From the NCBI GenBank assembly GCA_036488725.1, contig DASXHD010000063.1, positions 59,967 to 123,966 on the forward strand: a stretch of 64,000 nucleotides of DNA. Reading direction: 5' to 3'. The stretch's first letter is position 1; the number at the start of each line of letters is the position of its first letter. The notes under the pieces are model-generated. The model was not told the DNA's origin. It made no database searches and was given only the letters and a program-made list of their open reading frames with translations. Made by a program: the position numbers and the translations under genes. The stretch comes from DASXHD01 sp036488725 (GTDB lineage: Bacteria > Myxococcota_A > Polyangia > Polyangiales > Polyangiaceae). Below, piece after piece: positions 7,231-15,494 of this stretch.

Positions 7231-7928
7231 GGCTTCTCCGCGACGTATTCGAAATCGTGCTTCGCTGGGTCCCACACTTCGACCGCGAGATCGCCGGGCG
7301 GCGGCGCGACGTCCGGACGCCACCGCGCGAAGGGCACGTCATCCGGCGGCGGCCACGTCCAAGGTTTTTGGTCGTGCTCCGGCACGACCCACACGTGCAC
7401 GCGGAGCACGCACGCGACGGGCGGCGCGACGTTCGGATGTCGCGCGATGAAACGCCGCCGTTGCCAATCCAAGTACGCGACGATCGGCTTTTCACGGCTG
7501 CGGATCCGTTCGCTCGCTTCGGCGACGAACGCGGCGGGTTTTTCGTTCATCGTCGCCGCCGTGAAATCCCAGAACGGCCGAATCAAATCGCCTTCGTAGA
7601 GGCCGACGCGATACGGAGTTGCATCTTGCACGTAATCGAACGGATCGTTTTCCTCGGACTCGGAGCGCACTTCGATGGAGCTTCCGTCGGCCCAGCGAAA
7701 TTCGACCGCGGCGAAGATCGCGTGACGCGTGATGTTCGGCGAGTACTGACCCCAGACCTGGTGCTGGCACGCGACCTCGGCCCAGACGTGATCGATCGCG
7801 TCGAGCGCGCCGCGGAGCGGGCCGTCGACGAGCGTCGCGAGGTTCGCCGTGAAGAGAAAGAACACCTGCCAGAGAAGCAGCGCGCCCAGAAGAATCTGGC
7901 GGAGGGACGCGCGCGGCGGCTCGGGCAT
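7227..7928 (-). CDS. membrane-anchored partner of the HTTM protein
   Basis: 233 residues with one N-terminal membrane segment (about 12-33) and an extracytoplasmic domain. The domain includes EVACQHQVWGQYSPNITRHA and a Trp-rich C-terminal beta region (RVHVWVVPEHDQKPWTWPPP). Proteins of this kind are commonly encoded next to bacterial HTTM proteins, with which they may form a complex; I infer this from context. The stop overlaps the HTTM start. The gene follows the small helical protein by 12 bases. Confidence 0.6.
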   Translation of the reverse strand: MPEPPRASLRQILLGALLLWQVFFLFTANLATLVDGPLRGALDAIDHVWAEVACQHQVWGQYSPNITRHAIFAAVEFRWADGSSIEVRSESEENDPFDYVQDATPYRVGLYEGDLIRPFWDFTAATMNEKPAAFVAEASERIRSREKPIVAYLDWQRRRFIARHPNVAPPVACVLRVHVWVVPEHDQKPWTWPPPDDVPFARWRPDVAPPPGDLAVEVWDPAKHDFEYVAEKP

Positions 7929-7940
7929 GCGCCCTCGACT

Positions 7941-8207
7941 TTACTTCAACGAGGACCGGCGCGGCTTCTTGCGCGCGAGCGCGAGGTGAAGCGCCGCAAG
8001 GATGACCTCGCAGTGCCGCGCGTTCATGCGCTCTTCGAGGGCAAGGTAGAGCTTCCAGCCGTCGTCGCCGACGAGCGCGCGGAGCTCGCGCTGCGCCTCG
8101 CGCACGCGGCGCGAGAGATCGCGACATTTTTTGTCGCGACGCGTCCAGCGCTCGAGCGCCGCCTGCAGGCGCTGCACCTCGACGCCGTCGACGGCGCCGC
8201 GCTTCAC
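7941..8207 (-). CDS. small helical protein coupled to a response regulator
   Basis: 88 residues from GTG 8207, which overlaps the stop of the upstream response regulator (GTGA). The protein is highly charged and helical (VQRLQAALERWTRRDKKCRD, then REAQRELRALVGDDGWKLYL) and ends in a basic tail. It has no signal, membrane segment or known domain that I recognise. Coupling suggests it works with the receiver protein, perhaps as an adaptor. Confidence 0.55.
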   Translation of the reverse strand: MKRGAVDGVEVQRLQAALERWTRRDKKCRDLSRRVREAQRELRALVGDDGWKLYLALEERMNARHCEVILAALHLALARKKPRRSSLK

Positions 8208-8590
8208 GACCCGCCTCCGAGGATGCGGTCCAGCGCCGCCAAAACGTCTTCGATGCTGCACGGCTTGCGAAGGACGCGCGATGGATCGAACGCGCTCAAC
8301 CATTCCGACTGATCGCGCCGCTTCGCGCCGCCGGTCACGACGATCGCGCGCTTGGCGAGCTCCGGATCGTTCTGCTCGAGCCACTTCACCAAACCGTCAC
8401 CGCCGAGCTCGGGCATCTCGAGATCGGTGAGGATGGCGTCGAACTTTTCCCTCCCGAGTAGCAGGATGGCCTCGGCGCCGTTCGACGCTTCGGTCACGTC
8501 GAATTGCGCTGCCACCACGCGACAAAGCGTTCGGCGCAGCACCGCGTCGTCGTCGACGATGAGAATGCGCGGCCGCTGAGCTCGAGTCAT
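8204..8590 (-). CDS. single-domain response regulator (receiver)
   Basis: 128 residues, only a CheY-like receiver domain. Acidic pocket Asp13-15 (ILIVDDD), phospho-acceptor Asp56 (AILTDLEMPE), switch Thr in IVVTGG and Lys in LRKPCS are all present, so it should accept phosphate from a histidine kinase. There is no output domain. No kinase is adjacent. It is divergent from a small XRE regulator across a 69-base AT-rich gap. Confidence 0.93.
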   Translation of the reverse strand: MTRAQRPRILIVDDDAVLRRTLCRVVAAQFDVTEASNGAEAILLLGREKFDAILTDLEMPELGGDGLVKWLEQNDPELAKRAIVVTGGAKRRDQSEWLSAFDPSRVLRKPCSIEDVLAALDRILGGGS

Positions 8591-8659
8591 GAGTGTCCCG
8601 TCCCTCGAAAACTTAAACTCAAGCTATCACTTTATTTATTCTCGGGGGACGAGGTCGTC
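8591..8659. promoter_or_regulatory. AT-rich divergent promoter region
   Basis: This gap between the divergent response regulator and XRE genes contains a run of AT-rich sequence (8609-8640, including TTTATTTATT) that contrasts with the surrounding GC-rich DNA. It probably holds promoters for both directions; I do not assign -35 and -10 boxes. GAGG at 8651-8654 is a good ribosome binding site for the XRE gene. Confidence 0.5.
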
Positions 8660-8941
8660 ATGTTCCGGCTCGTGCGACCTTTGGACCCGGATCGCGTCTG
8701 CAAAAACGTCGGCCGGCGCATCGCGGAGCTCCGGAAAGAACGCGGGCTCACGCAGGAGCAATTCAGCGTGCTCCTCGGGACGTCGTTTCAGTGGGTGTCG
8801 CAGCTCGAGGCCGGGAGAAACGTCACGCTGCACTCGCTCGCGCGGATCGCCAACGCGCTGCGGGTGCCGCTCGCGGAGCTCTTCGTACCGCCGAAATCGC
8901 CGAGCCGGCCGCGTCGCGTGGGGCGGCCGCGCCGAGGTTGA
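8660..8941 (+). CDS. XRE-family HTH regulator
   Basis: 93 residues from ATG 8660, preceded by GAGG five bases upstream; the longer in-frame opening has no ribosome site and crosses the AT-rich promoter gap. Residues about 15-75 form a Cro/C1 helix-turn-helix (VGRRIAELRKERGLTQEQFS, then WVSQLEAGRNVTLHSLARIA). The C-terminus is Pro/Arg-rich. It may control itself and the divergent response regulator. Confidence 0.85.
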   Translation: MFRLVRPLDPDRVCKNVGRRIAELRKERGLTQEQFSVLLGTSFQWVSQLEAGRNVTLHSLARIANALRVPLAELFVPPKSPSRPRRVGRPRRG

Positions 8942-8944
8942 ACC

Positions 8945-9622
8945 TCAGCTCGGCGCGCTCGCGCTGTGGTTGTTCGTCGCTTGGCTGACGATCGCCGAGA
9001 CGACGATCGTGCCCACGCCGAGCAGCAGCAAGATGACGACGAACCACGCGAGGCGCTTGCGACGTCGCGCGCCCGACATGAACGGCAAATCCTCGTCGCG
9101 CGTGAGCGTCAGGTCCGTCGGAACGGGCTGAGGCGGCGGCATCGACACGATCACCGGCAGATCCATGGGCGACGGCGCGACCGACATCGGTATGGCGACG
9201 GGCGGCGACGAGACCGGCGCAAACGCAACCGGCGCGGGCGCGACCGGAAGCGGCGGAGGAACGGCCGCGACCGGCGGCATGAGCGGCGTGAGCGCGTCGG
9301 GCAACGGCGGAGGCGCGACGTTCGCAGTTTGCGGCCTGCGTTCGAGCGCGGCGAGTCGCTCTTCGATACGCGTGAGCCGTTCGCCGAGATCGCCTTTGAG
9401 CGAGCCGATTTCCGCGCGCGCGATGGCGGTCGCGATGCCGCGCGCTTCGTCGCGCGAGAGCGTCTCGACCGCTTTGGTCGCGACGGCGGGCGCCGTGGGC
9501 GTCGTCGCAGCCTGTGGTTTTTGGGCCGTCACGGGCGCAGGGGCCGCAGGCTTCTTCGCGGGCGCCGGCGCGACACCGGGCAGCGTTCCTGCGCGCTGGG
9601 GTGGCTTCGGTGCGTTCGTCAT
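8945..9622 (-). CDS. proline-rich single-pass membrane protein
   Basis: 225 residues from ATG 9622. The N-terminal 60 are Ala/Pro/Lys-rich. A helical stretch at about 65-100 (ATAIARAEIGSLKGDLGERL, then RIEERLAALERR) is probably coiled coil. A long proline/valine-rich linker follows (about 100-180). One transmembrane helix near the C-terminus (AWFVVILLLLGVGTIVVSAI) comes after a basic GARRRKR stretch. No enzymatic domain. It probably tethers to the membrane with the bulk of the protein in the cytoplasm. Confidence 0.65.
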   Translation of the reverse strand: MTNAPKPPQRAGTLPGVAPAPAKKPAAPAPVTAQKPQAATTPTAPAVATKAVETLSRDEARGIATAIARAEIGSLKGDLGERLTRIEERLAALERRPQTANVAPPPLPDALTPLMPPVAAVPPPLPVAPAPVAFAPVSSPPVAIPMSVAPSPMDLPVIVSMPPPQPVPTDLTLTRDEDLPFMSGARRRKRLAWFVVILLLLGVGTIVVSAIVSQATNNHSASAPS

Positions 9623-9698
9623 TTCTTTTCGAGTATCCGACTCGCCGCGCGTCGCGGCAAGCGCGACGGCCGCGTGCCTCACCAGGTAAGATCGCGCG

Positions 9699-10208
9699 AT
9701 GCGATGTCGACTCGCGGTTCCGCTCCTCGTCGCAGCGTGCGCGTCCCGCGCGGCGCCGGTTGCGTCCTCGCCTGCGCCGACAGCATCTTCCGTTGCGCCG
9801 GTCGCGTCGTCGGTTGCGCCTCTCGCGTCTTCGGCTGCGCCGGTCGCATCTGCGTCATCCGCTGCGCCCGACGCAGTGATGCTCGGACCGTGGACGGCCG
9901 CGCTCCTCGGCCGCCTCCGCCGCGAGGCCGACCGACGCCGAGCCGGCGAGCTCGACCTCCACCCGCGCGCCGACGCCGAGCGCGACGCCGCGATTCGATC
10001 CGCGTACGGCCCGAGGTGCCACCTCGAGCGAACGTGCGGCCCGCTCTGGGGAATCGACTGCGACGCCGCGGTCGACGGCCCTTATCTTTACGTGCGTCCT
10101 CGCGCCGATCACATCGACCAGCTCGCGACGTGCGGCGGCGCATGCATGGGCGGTCGCTGCACGCACTGTCCGCCGCGCGACGACGGCTGGACCTGCCCCA
10201 CTTACTGA
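9699..10208 (+). CDS. lipoprotein with Ala/Ser/Val-Pro repeats
   Basis: 169 residues with a lipoprotein signal (LVAAC, Cys15) followed by about 45 residues of near-repeats of VASSxAP. A globular C-terminal part has eight cysteines (CHLERTC, CDAAVD, CGGACMGGRCTHCPP), likely disulfide-bonded outside the cytoplasm. No family recognised. Its end overlaps the convergent dioxygenase gene by 7 bases. Confidence 0.65.
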   Translation: MRCRLAVPLLVAACASRAAPVASSPAPTASSVAPVASSVAPLASSAAPVASASSAAPDAVMLGPWTAALLGRLRREADRRRAGELDLHPRADAERDAAIRSAYGPRCHLERTCGPLWGIDCDAAVDGPYLYVRPRADHIDQLATCGGACMGGRCTHCPPRDDGWTCPTY

Positions 10209-10951
10209 GCGAACACCCGAACGAAGCTCCGCGGCGCGCGTTTCTTCCGCGTGCATTTCGTTTGCGCGCTCATGTAGCAAACCGAAAACGCGCGGCGCGT
10301 CTTGCCCGTCGCGTTCGTGCCCGAGCGGTGCCACACCAAGTTGTGAAGCACGACGGCGTCGCCCGCGCGCGCCGGAACTTTGATCGCGGCGCGATCCGCG
10401 CCGGACGATTCGACGAGCGGCTCGGGCACGAGACCGCCGAGCGGCGTCGCGAGCCCGCGCAAATGCGAGCCGGGAACGACCTCGAGACAGCCCGCGTCCT
10501 CCGGCGCGTCGTCGAGCGCGGTCCAGATCTGAATCGGCGGATCGCGATCGAGGCCCCAAAATTTTCCGGCGTCTTGATGAAACGGGAGCACCGTCCCGCC
10601 GCTCGCGGCTTTGGTCATGAGGAGCGCGCGGTAGATCGCGATCTCGCCCTCGATCACTTCGCGCACGACGCGCGCGGCGAAGTCGCTCTCGATCCACGCG
10701 CGAAAAACGGGGTCGCGCTCGAGCTTCTCGATTTTTCGGTAGTTGTCCGACGGGCCTTGCCAGCCGTTTCCGAACTCGAGGTCGTCGTACGCGCCGGTCG
10801 TCGTGTCGAGCTGGAAGAAGAGCCCGTCGTGAACGACGCGTCCGTGCATCAAGTCGTCGGCCCGCGCGCGCATCGCGACGAGCGCGTCCGCTGGAACGAC
10901 GCCGGGCACGTGCGCGAAGCCGCGCTCGCGATAGTCGCCGAGGACGCTCAT
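10202..10951 (-). CDS. phytanoyl-CoA dioxygenase family enzyme
   Basis: 249 residues from ATG 10951. A non-haem Fe(II)/2-oxoglutarate oxygenase. The facial triad is visible: His125 and Asp127 in FHQDAG, and a distal His (His208 in VWHRSGTN, with His203 nearby). The 2-oxoglutarate-binding Arg is probably in the KTRRAFS segment. Members hydroxylate lipids or small metabolites. The start overlaps the stop of the aldo/keto reductase (ATGA), so both may act on one substrate. Substrate unknown. Confidence 0.88.
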   Translation of the reverse strand: MSVLGDYRERGFAHVPGVVPADALVAMRARADDLMHGRVVHDGLFFQLDTTTGAYDDLEFGNGWQGPSDNYRKIEKLERDPVFRAWIESDFAARVVREVIEGEIAIYRALLMTKAASGGTVLPFHQDAGKFWGLDRDPPIQIWTALDDAPEDAGCLEVVPGSHLRGLATPLGGLVPEPLVESSGADRAAIKVPARAGDAVVLHNLVWHRSGTNATGKTRRAFSVCYMSAQTKCTRKKRAPRSFVRVFAQ

Positions 10952-11901
10952 CGCGCGTACGTCGCGTCGGTGCCGGCGAGCTCGCGATGGACGGCGTCGA
11001 TCGCCGCGCGCGTCTCGTCGTCGAGCACGCGACCGCGACCCTCGATCGCCGCGTCGAGGTGCGCGATGGTTGCAGGTCCAACCAAAATGGAGTCCACCCC
11101 TGGGCGCCGCGCGAGCCACGCGTACGCGAGGTCGACCGGCGTCATCCCCGCGCGCCCGGCGATGCGCCCGAGCTCGGCCGTCGCTTCGGAAAAAGCGCGC
11201 GACAAATAGCGCCGCTGATACAGCGGATTTTTCTCGAACCGCGCGCCCTGCTTGCCGCTCAAGAGCCCGCCGGCGAGCGGGTTGTAGACGGTCGTGTGAA
11301 TCGGGTGGCGCGTGGTGAACTTGAAATATTCGATCTCGAGCTGCCGCACGAGCAGGTTGTACATCTGCTGCGAGATCACGGGCCGCGGCATTCCCGCCCG
11401 ATCGGCGATCGCGAACATCTCGAGGATCTGCCACGACGCGAAATTGGAGACGCCCCACGCGCGCGCCTTCTTCGCGTCGAGCACGCGCGCCATCGCTTCG
11501 AGCGTCGCCTCGAGCGGCGTCGTGTAGTCGGGCACGTGGAGGTAATAGACGTCGACGTAATCGGTCGCGAGGCGCGCCAGGCTCTCGTCGAGCGCCTCGG
11601 TCACGCGAAGCGGAGAGAGACCTTCGGGTTTTCCTGCGGGGCGACCGAAGCCGACTTTCGTCGCGACGAAACATTCGGGGCGGCGCGCGCCGAGCGCGCG
11701 TCCGAGGATGCGTTCCGACTCGCCGTCGCCGTACGCGTTCGCGGTGTCGAATGCCGAGAGGCCGCGCTCGATCGCGCGCGCCACGATCGCGCGCGCCTCG
11801 GGCTCGGGCGTGCGCTTGCCGAAGTTCATCGTCCCGACGAAGAGCGCGGCGGGCGAATCGGATGCACGTAGCGCGAGGCGCGGGTCGTTCATGCCGCGCA
11901 T
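10948..11901 (-). CDS. aldo/keto reductase
   Basis: 317 residues (ATG 11901; ATG 11892 is also possible). TIM-barrel NAD(P)H reductase with the full tetrad Asp52, Tyr57, Lys82 and His122 (FDTANAYGDGESE, VATKVGF, YYLHVPD). The C-terminal cofactor loop SILVGPATIAHL is present. It reduces carbonyls to alcohols in the cytoplasm. It is translationally coupled to the dioxygenase. Confidence 0.93.
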   Translation of the reverse strand: MRGMNDPRLALRASDSPAALFVGTMNFGKRTPEPEARAIVARAIERGLSAFDTANAYGDGESERILGRALGARRPECFVATKVGFGRPAGKPEGLSPLRVTEALDESLARLATDYVDVYYLHVPDYTTPLEATLEAMARVLDAKKARAWGVSNFASWQILEMFAIADRAGMPRPVISQQMYNLLVRQLEIEYFKFTTRHPIHTTVYNPLAGGLLSGKQGARFEKNPLYQRRYLSRAFSEATAELGRIAGRAGMTPVDLAYAWLARRPGVDSILVGPATIAHLDAAIEGRGRVLDDETRAAIDAVHRELAGTDATYAR

Positions 11902-12012
11902 GCTAGATCACGTCGCTTCGATTGGCGCGCGCGCTGAAGTCCGCGGCGCTCGCGGAACGCCCGCCGCGCGCACGATCACGGCGATTGACAGGCCGGGCCC
12001 AGCGCGACGAGC

Positions 12013-13080
12013 ATGCGCGCCATGATCTCCAAGCTCCGACTCGCCGGCGCCGCAGCCGCCATCTTCGTCGTCGTCCCCGTTCTCCTCGCCGATTGTGGCG
12101 GCGACAACGCGCAGGCCCCCGCAACGACGACGCCCACGGCATCCGCGCCCGCGACGACGAGCGCCGCGCCGTCCGCGAGCGTCGCGGCGTCCACGCCCGC
12201 GATCCGCTGTCCTTCGCCGAGCGCCGCGCCCGTCACTCCCGCGTCGCCTCCGAAAGCCGGCTGCCCGGACATGAGCACGCTCGATGCGCTCGCCAAGCTC
12301 GACATGTCCAAGGAGCTCAAGCTCGACAAGAAGCTCGGCACGCAGCTCAAAGACATCGCCCTCGCGACCGTCGCGCTCGACCACGCGTCGGCGCAAATCG
12401 ACGGCAGCATGAAAGAGGCGTGCGGCAAGCTCCTCGCCGACTTCGGGTGCTCCGGTGACTTCGGCGACGCGCCTGCCACGTGCCACGCGGCCGAGAACGT
12501 CATCGACCAGGCGCGCGCGAACGCCGGACCGGCCGCGACGCTCACGCCTCGCGTCACGCCGGCGGTGTGCAAGGTCCCCGCGCAGGCGATGCTCGATTGC
12601 GTCCACGCGTGCGACCCGACGTTCAAGGGCAAGGCGGACGCGCTCAAGTGCGACGGCACAGCCGACGCGACCGGCTGCGACGGCAGCTGGTCATCCGCGA
12701 AGACTTCGCAAGGCTGCTCCATCGCGTGCGCCGCCACGGCCGCGGACAAAGCGCAGTGCACGCCCGAGCAGATCGCGATTCAGGTCGACAACGCGACCGA
12801 CGCCAAGGCCGCCGACGCGCTCAAGTCCGCGCTCGAAAAAGATCTCCACGGCGCGATGATGCACGAGGCCGCCCGCGGCCGCGTCCAAGCGCTCGCCAAG
12901 AAGAACGCCGATCTGCTGAAGGCGCTCCCGAAGGACATCGACGCGATGTCGAAGAAGAACCCGCGCCTCGCGTGCTTCGATTCGGTGATGATGAGCAACG
13001 TCTCGGGCATGACGCGAATCGCCGTCGAAACCGCGCTCAGCCTGAACGTCATGCTGACGGCGACGACCAAGAAGAAGTGA
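12013..13080 (+). CDS. cysteine-containing lipoprotein upstream of an ABC exporter
   Basis: 355 residues (ATG 12013 or 12022). Signal peptide with lipobox LLADC (Cys28), an Ala/Thr/Ser/Pro linker to about residue 75, then a helical domain with paired cysteines (CGKLLADFGC, CHAAENV, CVHAC, CSIACAA). No known family recognised; the pattern is typical of myxobacterial surface lipoproteins. Its stop overlaps the GTG of the ABC ATPase gene, which ties it to that transporter, perhaps as an accessory. Confidence 0.7.
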   Translation: MRAMISKLRLAGAAAAIFVVVPVLLADCGGDNAQAPATTTPTASAPATTSAAPSASVAASTPAIRCPSPSAAPVTPASPPKAGCPDMSTLDALAKLDMSKELKLDKKLGTQLKDIALATVALDHASAQIDGSMKEACGKLLADFGCSGDFGDAPATCHAAENVIDQARANAGPAATLTPRVTPAVCKVPAQAMLDCVHACDPTFKGKADALKCDGTADATGCDGSWSSAKTSQGCSIACAATAADKAQCTPEQIAIQVDNATDAKAADALKSALEKDLHGAMMHEAARGRVQALAKKNADLLKALPKDIDAMSKKNPRLACFDSVMMSNVSGMTRIAVETALSLNVMLTATTKKK

Positions 13081-14051
13081 TCTCGGTACGAGCGCTCGAA
13101 AAGCACTATCGCGTTCACAAGCGCGAGCCGGGGCTCGCCGCGGCCGTCGGCTCGCTCTTTCGCCGTCGCTACGAGACGGTGCGCGCCGTGGACGGCATCG
13201 ACTTCGAAATCGCCGCCGGCGAGCGCGTCGGCTTCCTCGGGCCGAACGGCGCGGGAAAAACGACCACGCTCAAGGTTCTCGCGGGGCTCTTGCACCCGAC
13301 CTCCGGCGAAGTGCGCGTCGACGGCCACGAGCCACGCCGCCGCCAAGAAGCGTTCTTGCAAAAAATCACGCTCGTCCTCGGCCAGAAGCAGCAGCTCATT
13401 TGGGACCTGCCGCCCAGCGAGACCTTCGAGCTCAATCGCGCGATCTACGGCGTGCCGCGCGAGACCTACGAAAAAACGCGGCGCGAGCTCGTCGAGCTAC
13501 TGCGAATCGAAGACGTCGTTCGCCGCCCGACGCGACAGCTCTCGCTCGGCGAGCGAATGAAATGCGAGCTCGCCGCCGCGCTCATTCACGGCCCGAAGGT
13601 TCTCTTTCTCGACGAGCCGACGATCGGTCTCGACGTCTCGATGCAGACGATCGTGCGCGACTTCATCCGCCGCTACAACGAAGAGCACGACGCGACGGTC
13701 ATCTTGACGAGCCACAACATGGCCGACGTCGCTGCGCTCTGTCCGCGCGTCATCGTCATCGACCACGGCAAGCTCGCCTTCGACGGCGACCTCGACGACC
13801 TCGTGCGCAAGACGCGCCCCGACAAGCGCGTCGTGCTTCACCTCGCGTCGAAGGCCGACGACGCCGCGCTCGCCGCGCTCGGCAAAGTCGTGCGAAGCGA
13901 AGAGGCGCTCGCCGAGCTGCAGGTCCCCGCGTCCGACGTGAGCCGCGTGGTCGCGCGCGCGCTCGCCGAGCTCAACGTCCGCGACCTCGACGTTGCCGAT
14001 CCGCCGCTCGAAGAAGTGATGGCTGACGTGTTCGCGACGAAAGAGCCCTGA
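13077..14051 (+). CDS. ABC-2 type exporter ATP-binding protein
   Basis: 324 residues from GTG 13077, overlapping the previous stop (GTGA). Walker A GPNGAGKTT (55-63), signature LSLGERMK, Walker B VLFLDEP and switch His in LTSHNMAD are intact. The C-terminal 80 residues form the extra domain usual in drug or lipid ABC-2 ATPases. With the two permeases at 14691 and 15491 it resembles the viologen-exporter/DUF990 class. Substrate not determinable. Confidence 0.95.
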   Translation: MISVRALEKHYRVHKREPGLAAAVGSLFRRRYETVRAVDGIDFEIAAGERVGFLGPNGAGKTTTLKVLAGLLHPTSGEVRVDGHEPRRRQEAFLQKITLVLGQKQQLIWDLPPSETFELNRAIYGVPRETYEKTRRELVELLRIEDVVRRPTRQLSLGERMKCELAAALIHGPKVLFLDEPTIGLDVSMQTIVRDFIRRYNEEHDATVILTSHNMADVAALCPRVIVIDHGKLAFDGDLDDLVRKTRPDKRVVLHLASKADDAALAALGKVVRSEEALAELQVPASDVSRVVARALAELNVRDLDVADPPLEEVMADVFATKEP

Positions 14052-14081
14052 GACGGCACGTCGGTTGCTGCCTTTCGTCCC

Positions 14082-14672
14082 ATGAACAACGCACAATGGA
14101 TTTGGCTCGTCGTCGCGATCGCCATCGCGGTCGTGCTGGCAATCGTCGCGTACGGCTTGTTCTCGGCGCGTTCGAAGCGTCGAAGCGCGCTGCTGCGGGA
14201 GCGCTTCGGTGAGGAGTACGACCGCGCGCGCCAGCAGTTCGGTAGCCGAACCGATCGCGTCTTGGCAGAGCGGTTGGAGCGTGTCGAAAAATTCCACGTC
14301 CGTGACCTGAGCGACGCGGATCGCAACCGCTTCGCCGCCTCGTGGAAAGACGTTCAGGCTCAGTTCGTCGACGACCCGCGACGCGCGGTCGCGCGCGCCA
14401 ACGATCTCATCGTCGAGGTGATGCGCGCGCGCGGCTACTCGGCCGACGACGCGTTCGAGCGTCGCGCCGCGGACCTCTCCGTCGATCACGCCGACGTCGT
14501 CGAGCATTACCGCGCCGCTCACGCGCTCATGAAAGCGGCCGCGCCGCTCGACACCGAGCAGCTTCGCCAGGCAGTCGTGCACTACCGCGTGATCTTCGCC
14601 GACCTGCTCGCCCCGTCGACGGCGGCGGCGGCGCCGGTGCCCGCGATGCGCGTCACGCCGAAACCTGCGTGA
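14082..14672 (+). CDS. N-terminally anchored membrane protein of unknown function
   Basis: 196 residues. One N-terminal membrane helix (about 6-28) is followed by a basic patch (SARSKRRSALLRERFGEEYD) and a helical cytoplasmic domain, with RFGEEYDRARQQFG and FAASWKDVQAQFVDDPRRAV, and an Ala/Pro tail. Similar proteins occur widely as unnamed membrane proteins. It sits between the ABC ATPase (30 bases upstream) and the permease (18 bases downstream), so it is probably part of that operon. Confidence 0.7.
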   Translation: MNNAQWIWLVVAIAIAVVLAIVAYGLFSARSKRRSALLRERFGEEYDRARQQFGSRTDRVLAERLERVEKFHVRDLSDADRNRFAASWKDVQAQFVDDPRRAVARANDLIVEVMRARGYSADDAFERRAADLSVDHADVVEHYRAAHALMKAAAPLDTEQLRQAVVHYRVIFADLLAPSTAAAAPVPAMRVTPKPA

Positions 14673-14690
14673 TGCGCTAAAACCGACCGC

Positions 14691-15494
14691 GTGAGCCTGC
14701 GCGCGAGCGTTCGAGCAGTCCCGACCCTCCTCCGGGTCGGTTTCTCCGAGGCGCTCGCGTACCGCACCGAGACGCTCGTCTGGATCGCGGCGACCACGAT
14801 GCCGCTCGTGATGCTCGCGCTCTGGCACACCGTCGCGCGCGAGGCGCCGATCAACGGGTTCGGCGCCTCGCAGATGGTCGGCTACTTCCTCTCGATGTTC
14901 ATCGTGCGGCAGCTCACCGGCTCGTGGGCCGTCTGGCTGATCAACATGGAGGTGCGCGACGGCACGCTCGCGCAGCGCATGCTGCGTCCGGTTCACCCGC
15001 TCGTCTCGTACGCGGTCTCTGCGCTCGCCGAGCTTCCGGTGCGGAGCTTTCTCGCCGTGCCGCTCGCGACCGTCGCGCTCCTCTTCTTCGCCGGCGGCGA
15101 GCTCGTTCGCGATCCGCGCATGTGGGCGCTCTGGATTTTTTCGATCCTCGGCGCGTGGCTCATCACGCTCTTCGCGAACCTCGCGATCGGGTGCCTCGCG
15201 CTCTTCGTCGAGAGCTCGACCAAGATGATGGACGTCTGGCTCGCGCTTTATTTCGTCTTCAGCGGCTATCTCTTCCCGGTCGCGCTCTTTCCGCCCGCGG
15301 TGCGCCGCGCGATCGACTGGCTGCCGTTTCGTTACCAGCTCGGCCTGCCCGTCGAGATCATGACCGGCCGCCACGACTTCGCGACCGCGCTCGCGATGCT
15401 CGGTCGCCAGTGGCTGATGGTCGTCGTCATGCTCGCGGTCGTCGCGCTCGTCTGGCGCGGCGGCGTGAAACGCTTCGCGGCGTACGGCGGATGA
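14691..15494 (+). CDS. ABC-2 type permease, first subunit
   Basis: 267 residues from GTG 14691. Six membrane helices, with an early coupling-helix region (YRTETLVWIAATTMPLVMLA) and a conserved RQLTGSWAVWLINMEVRDGT. Resembles the DUF990/viologen exporter permease class. It pairs with the permease at 15491, whose start overlaps its stop, and with the ATPase at 13077. Confidence 0.9.
   Translation: MSLRASVRAVPTLLRVGFSEALAYRTETLVWIAATTMPLVMLALWHTVAREAPINGFGASQMVGYFLSMFIVRQLTGSWAVWLINMEVRDGTLAQRMLRPVHPLVSYAVSALAELPVRSFLAVPLATVALLFFAGGELVRDPRMWALWIFSILGAWLITLFANLAIGCLALFVESSTKMMDVWLALYFVFSGYLFPVALFPPAVRRAIDWLPFRYQLGLPVEIMTGRHDFATALAMLGRQWLMVVVMLAVVALVWRGGVKRFAAYGG

Noticed and set aside
10202..11901. 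Start of a natural product gene cluster
   Set aside because: An oxygenase and a reductase are present but no PKS, NRPS, terpene or RiPP core gene is near.
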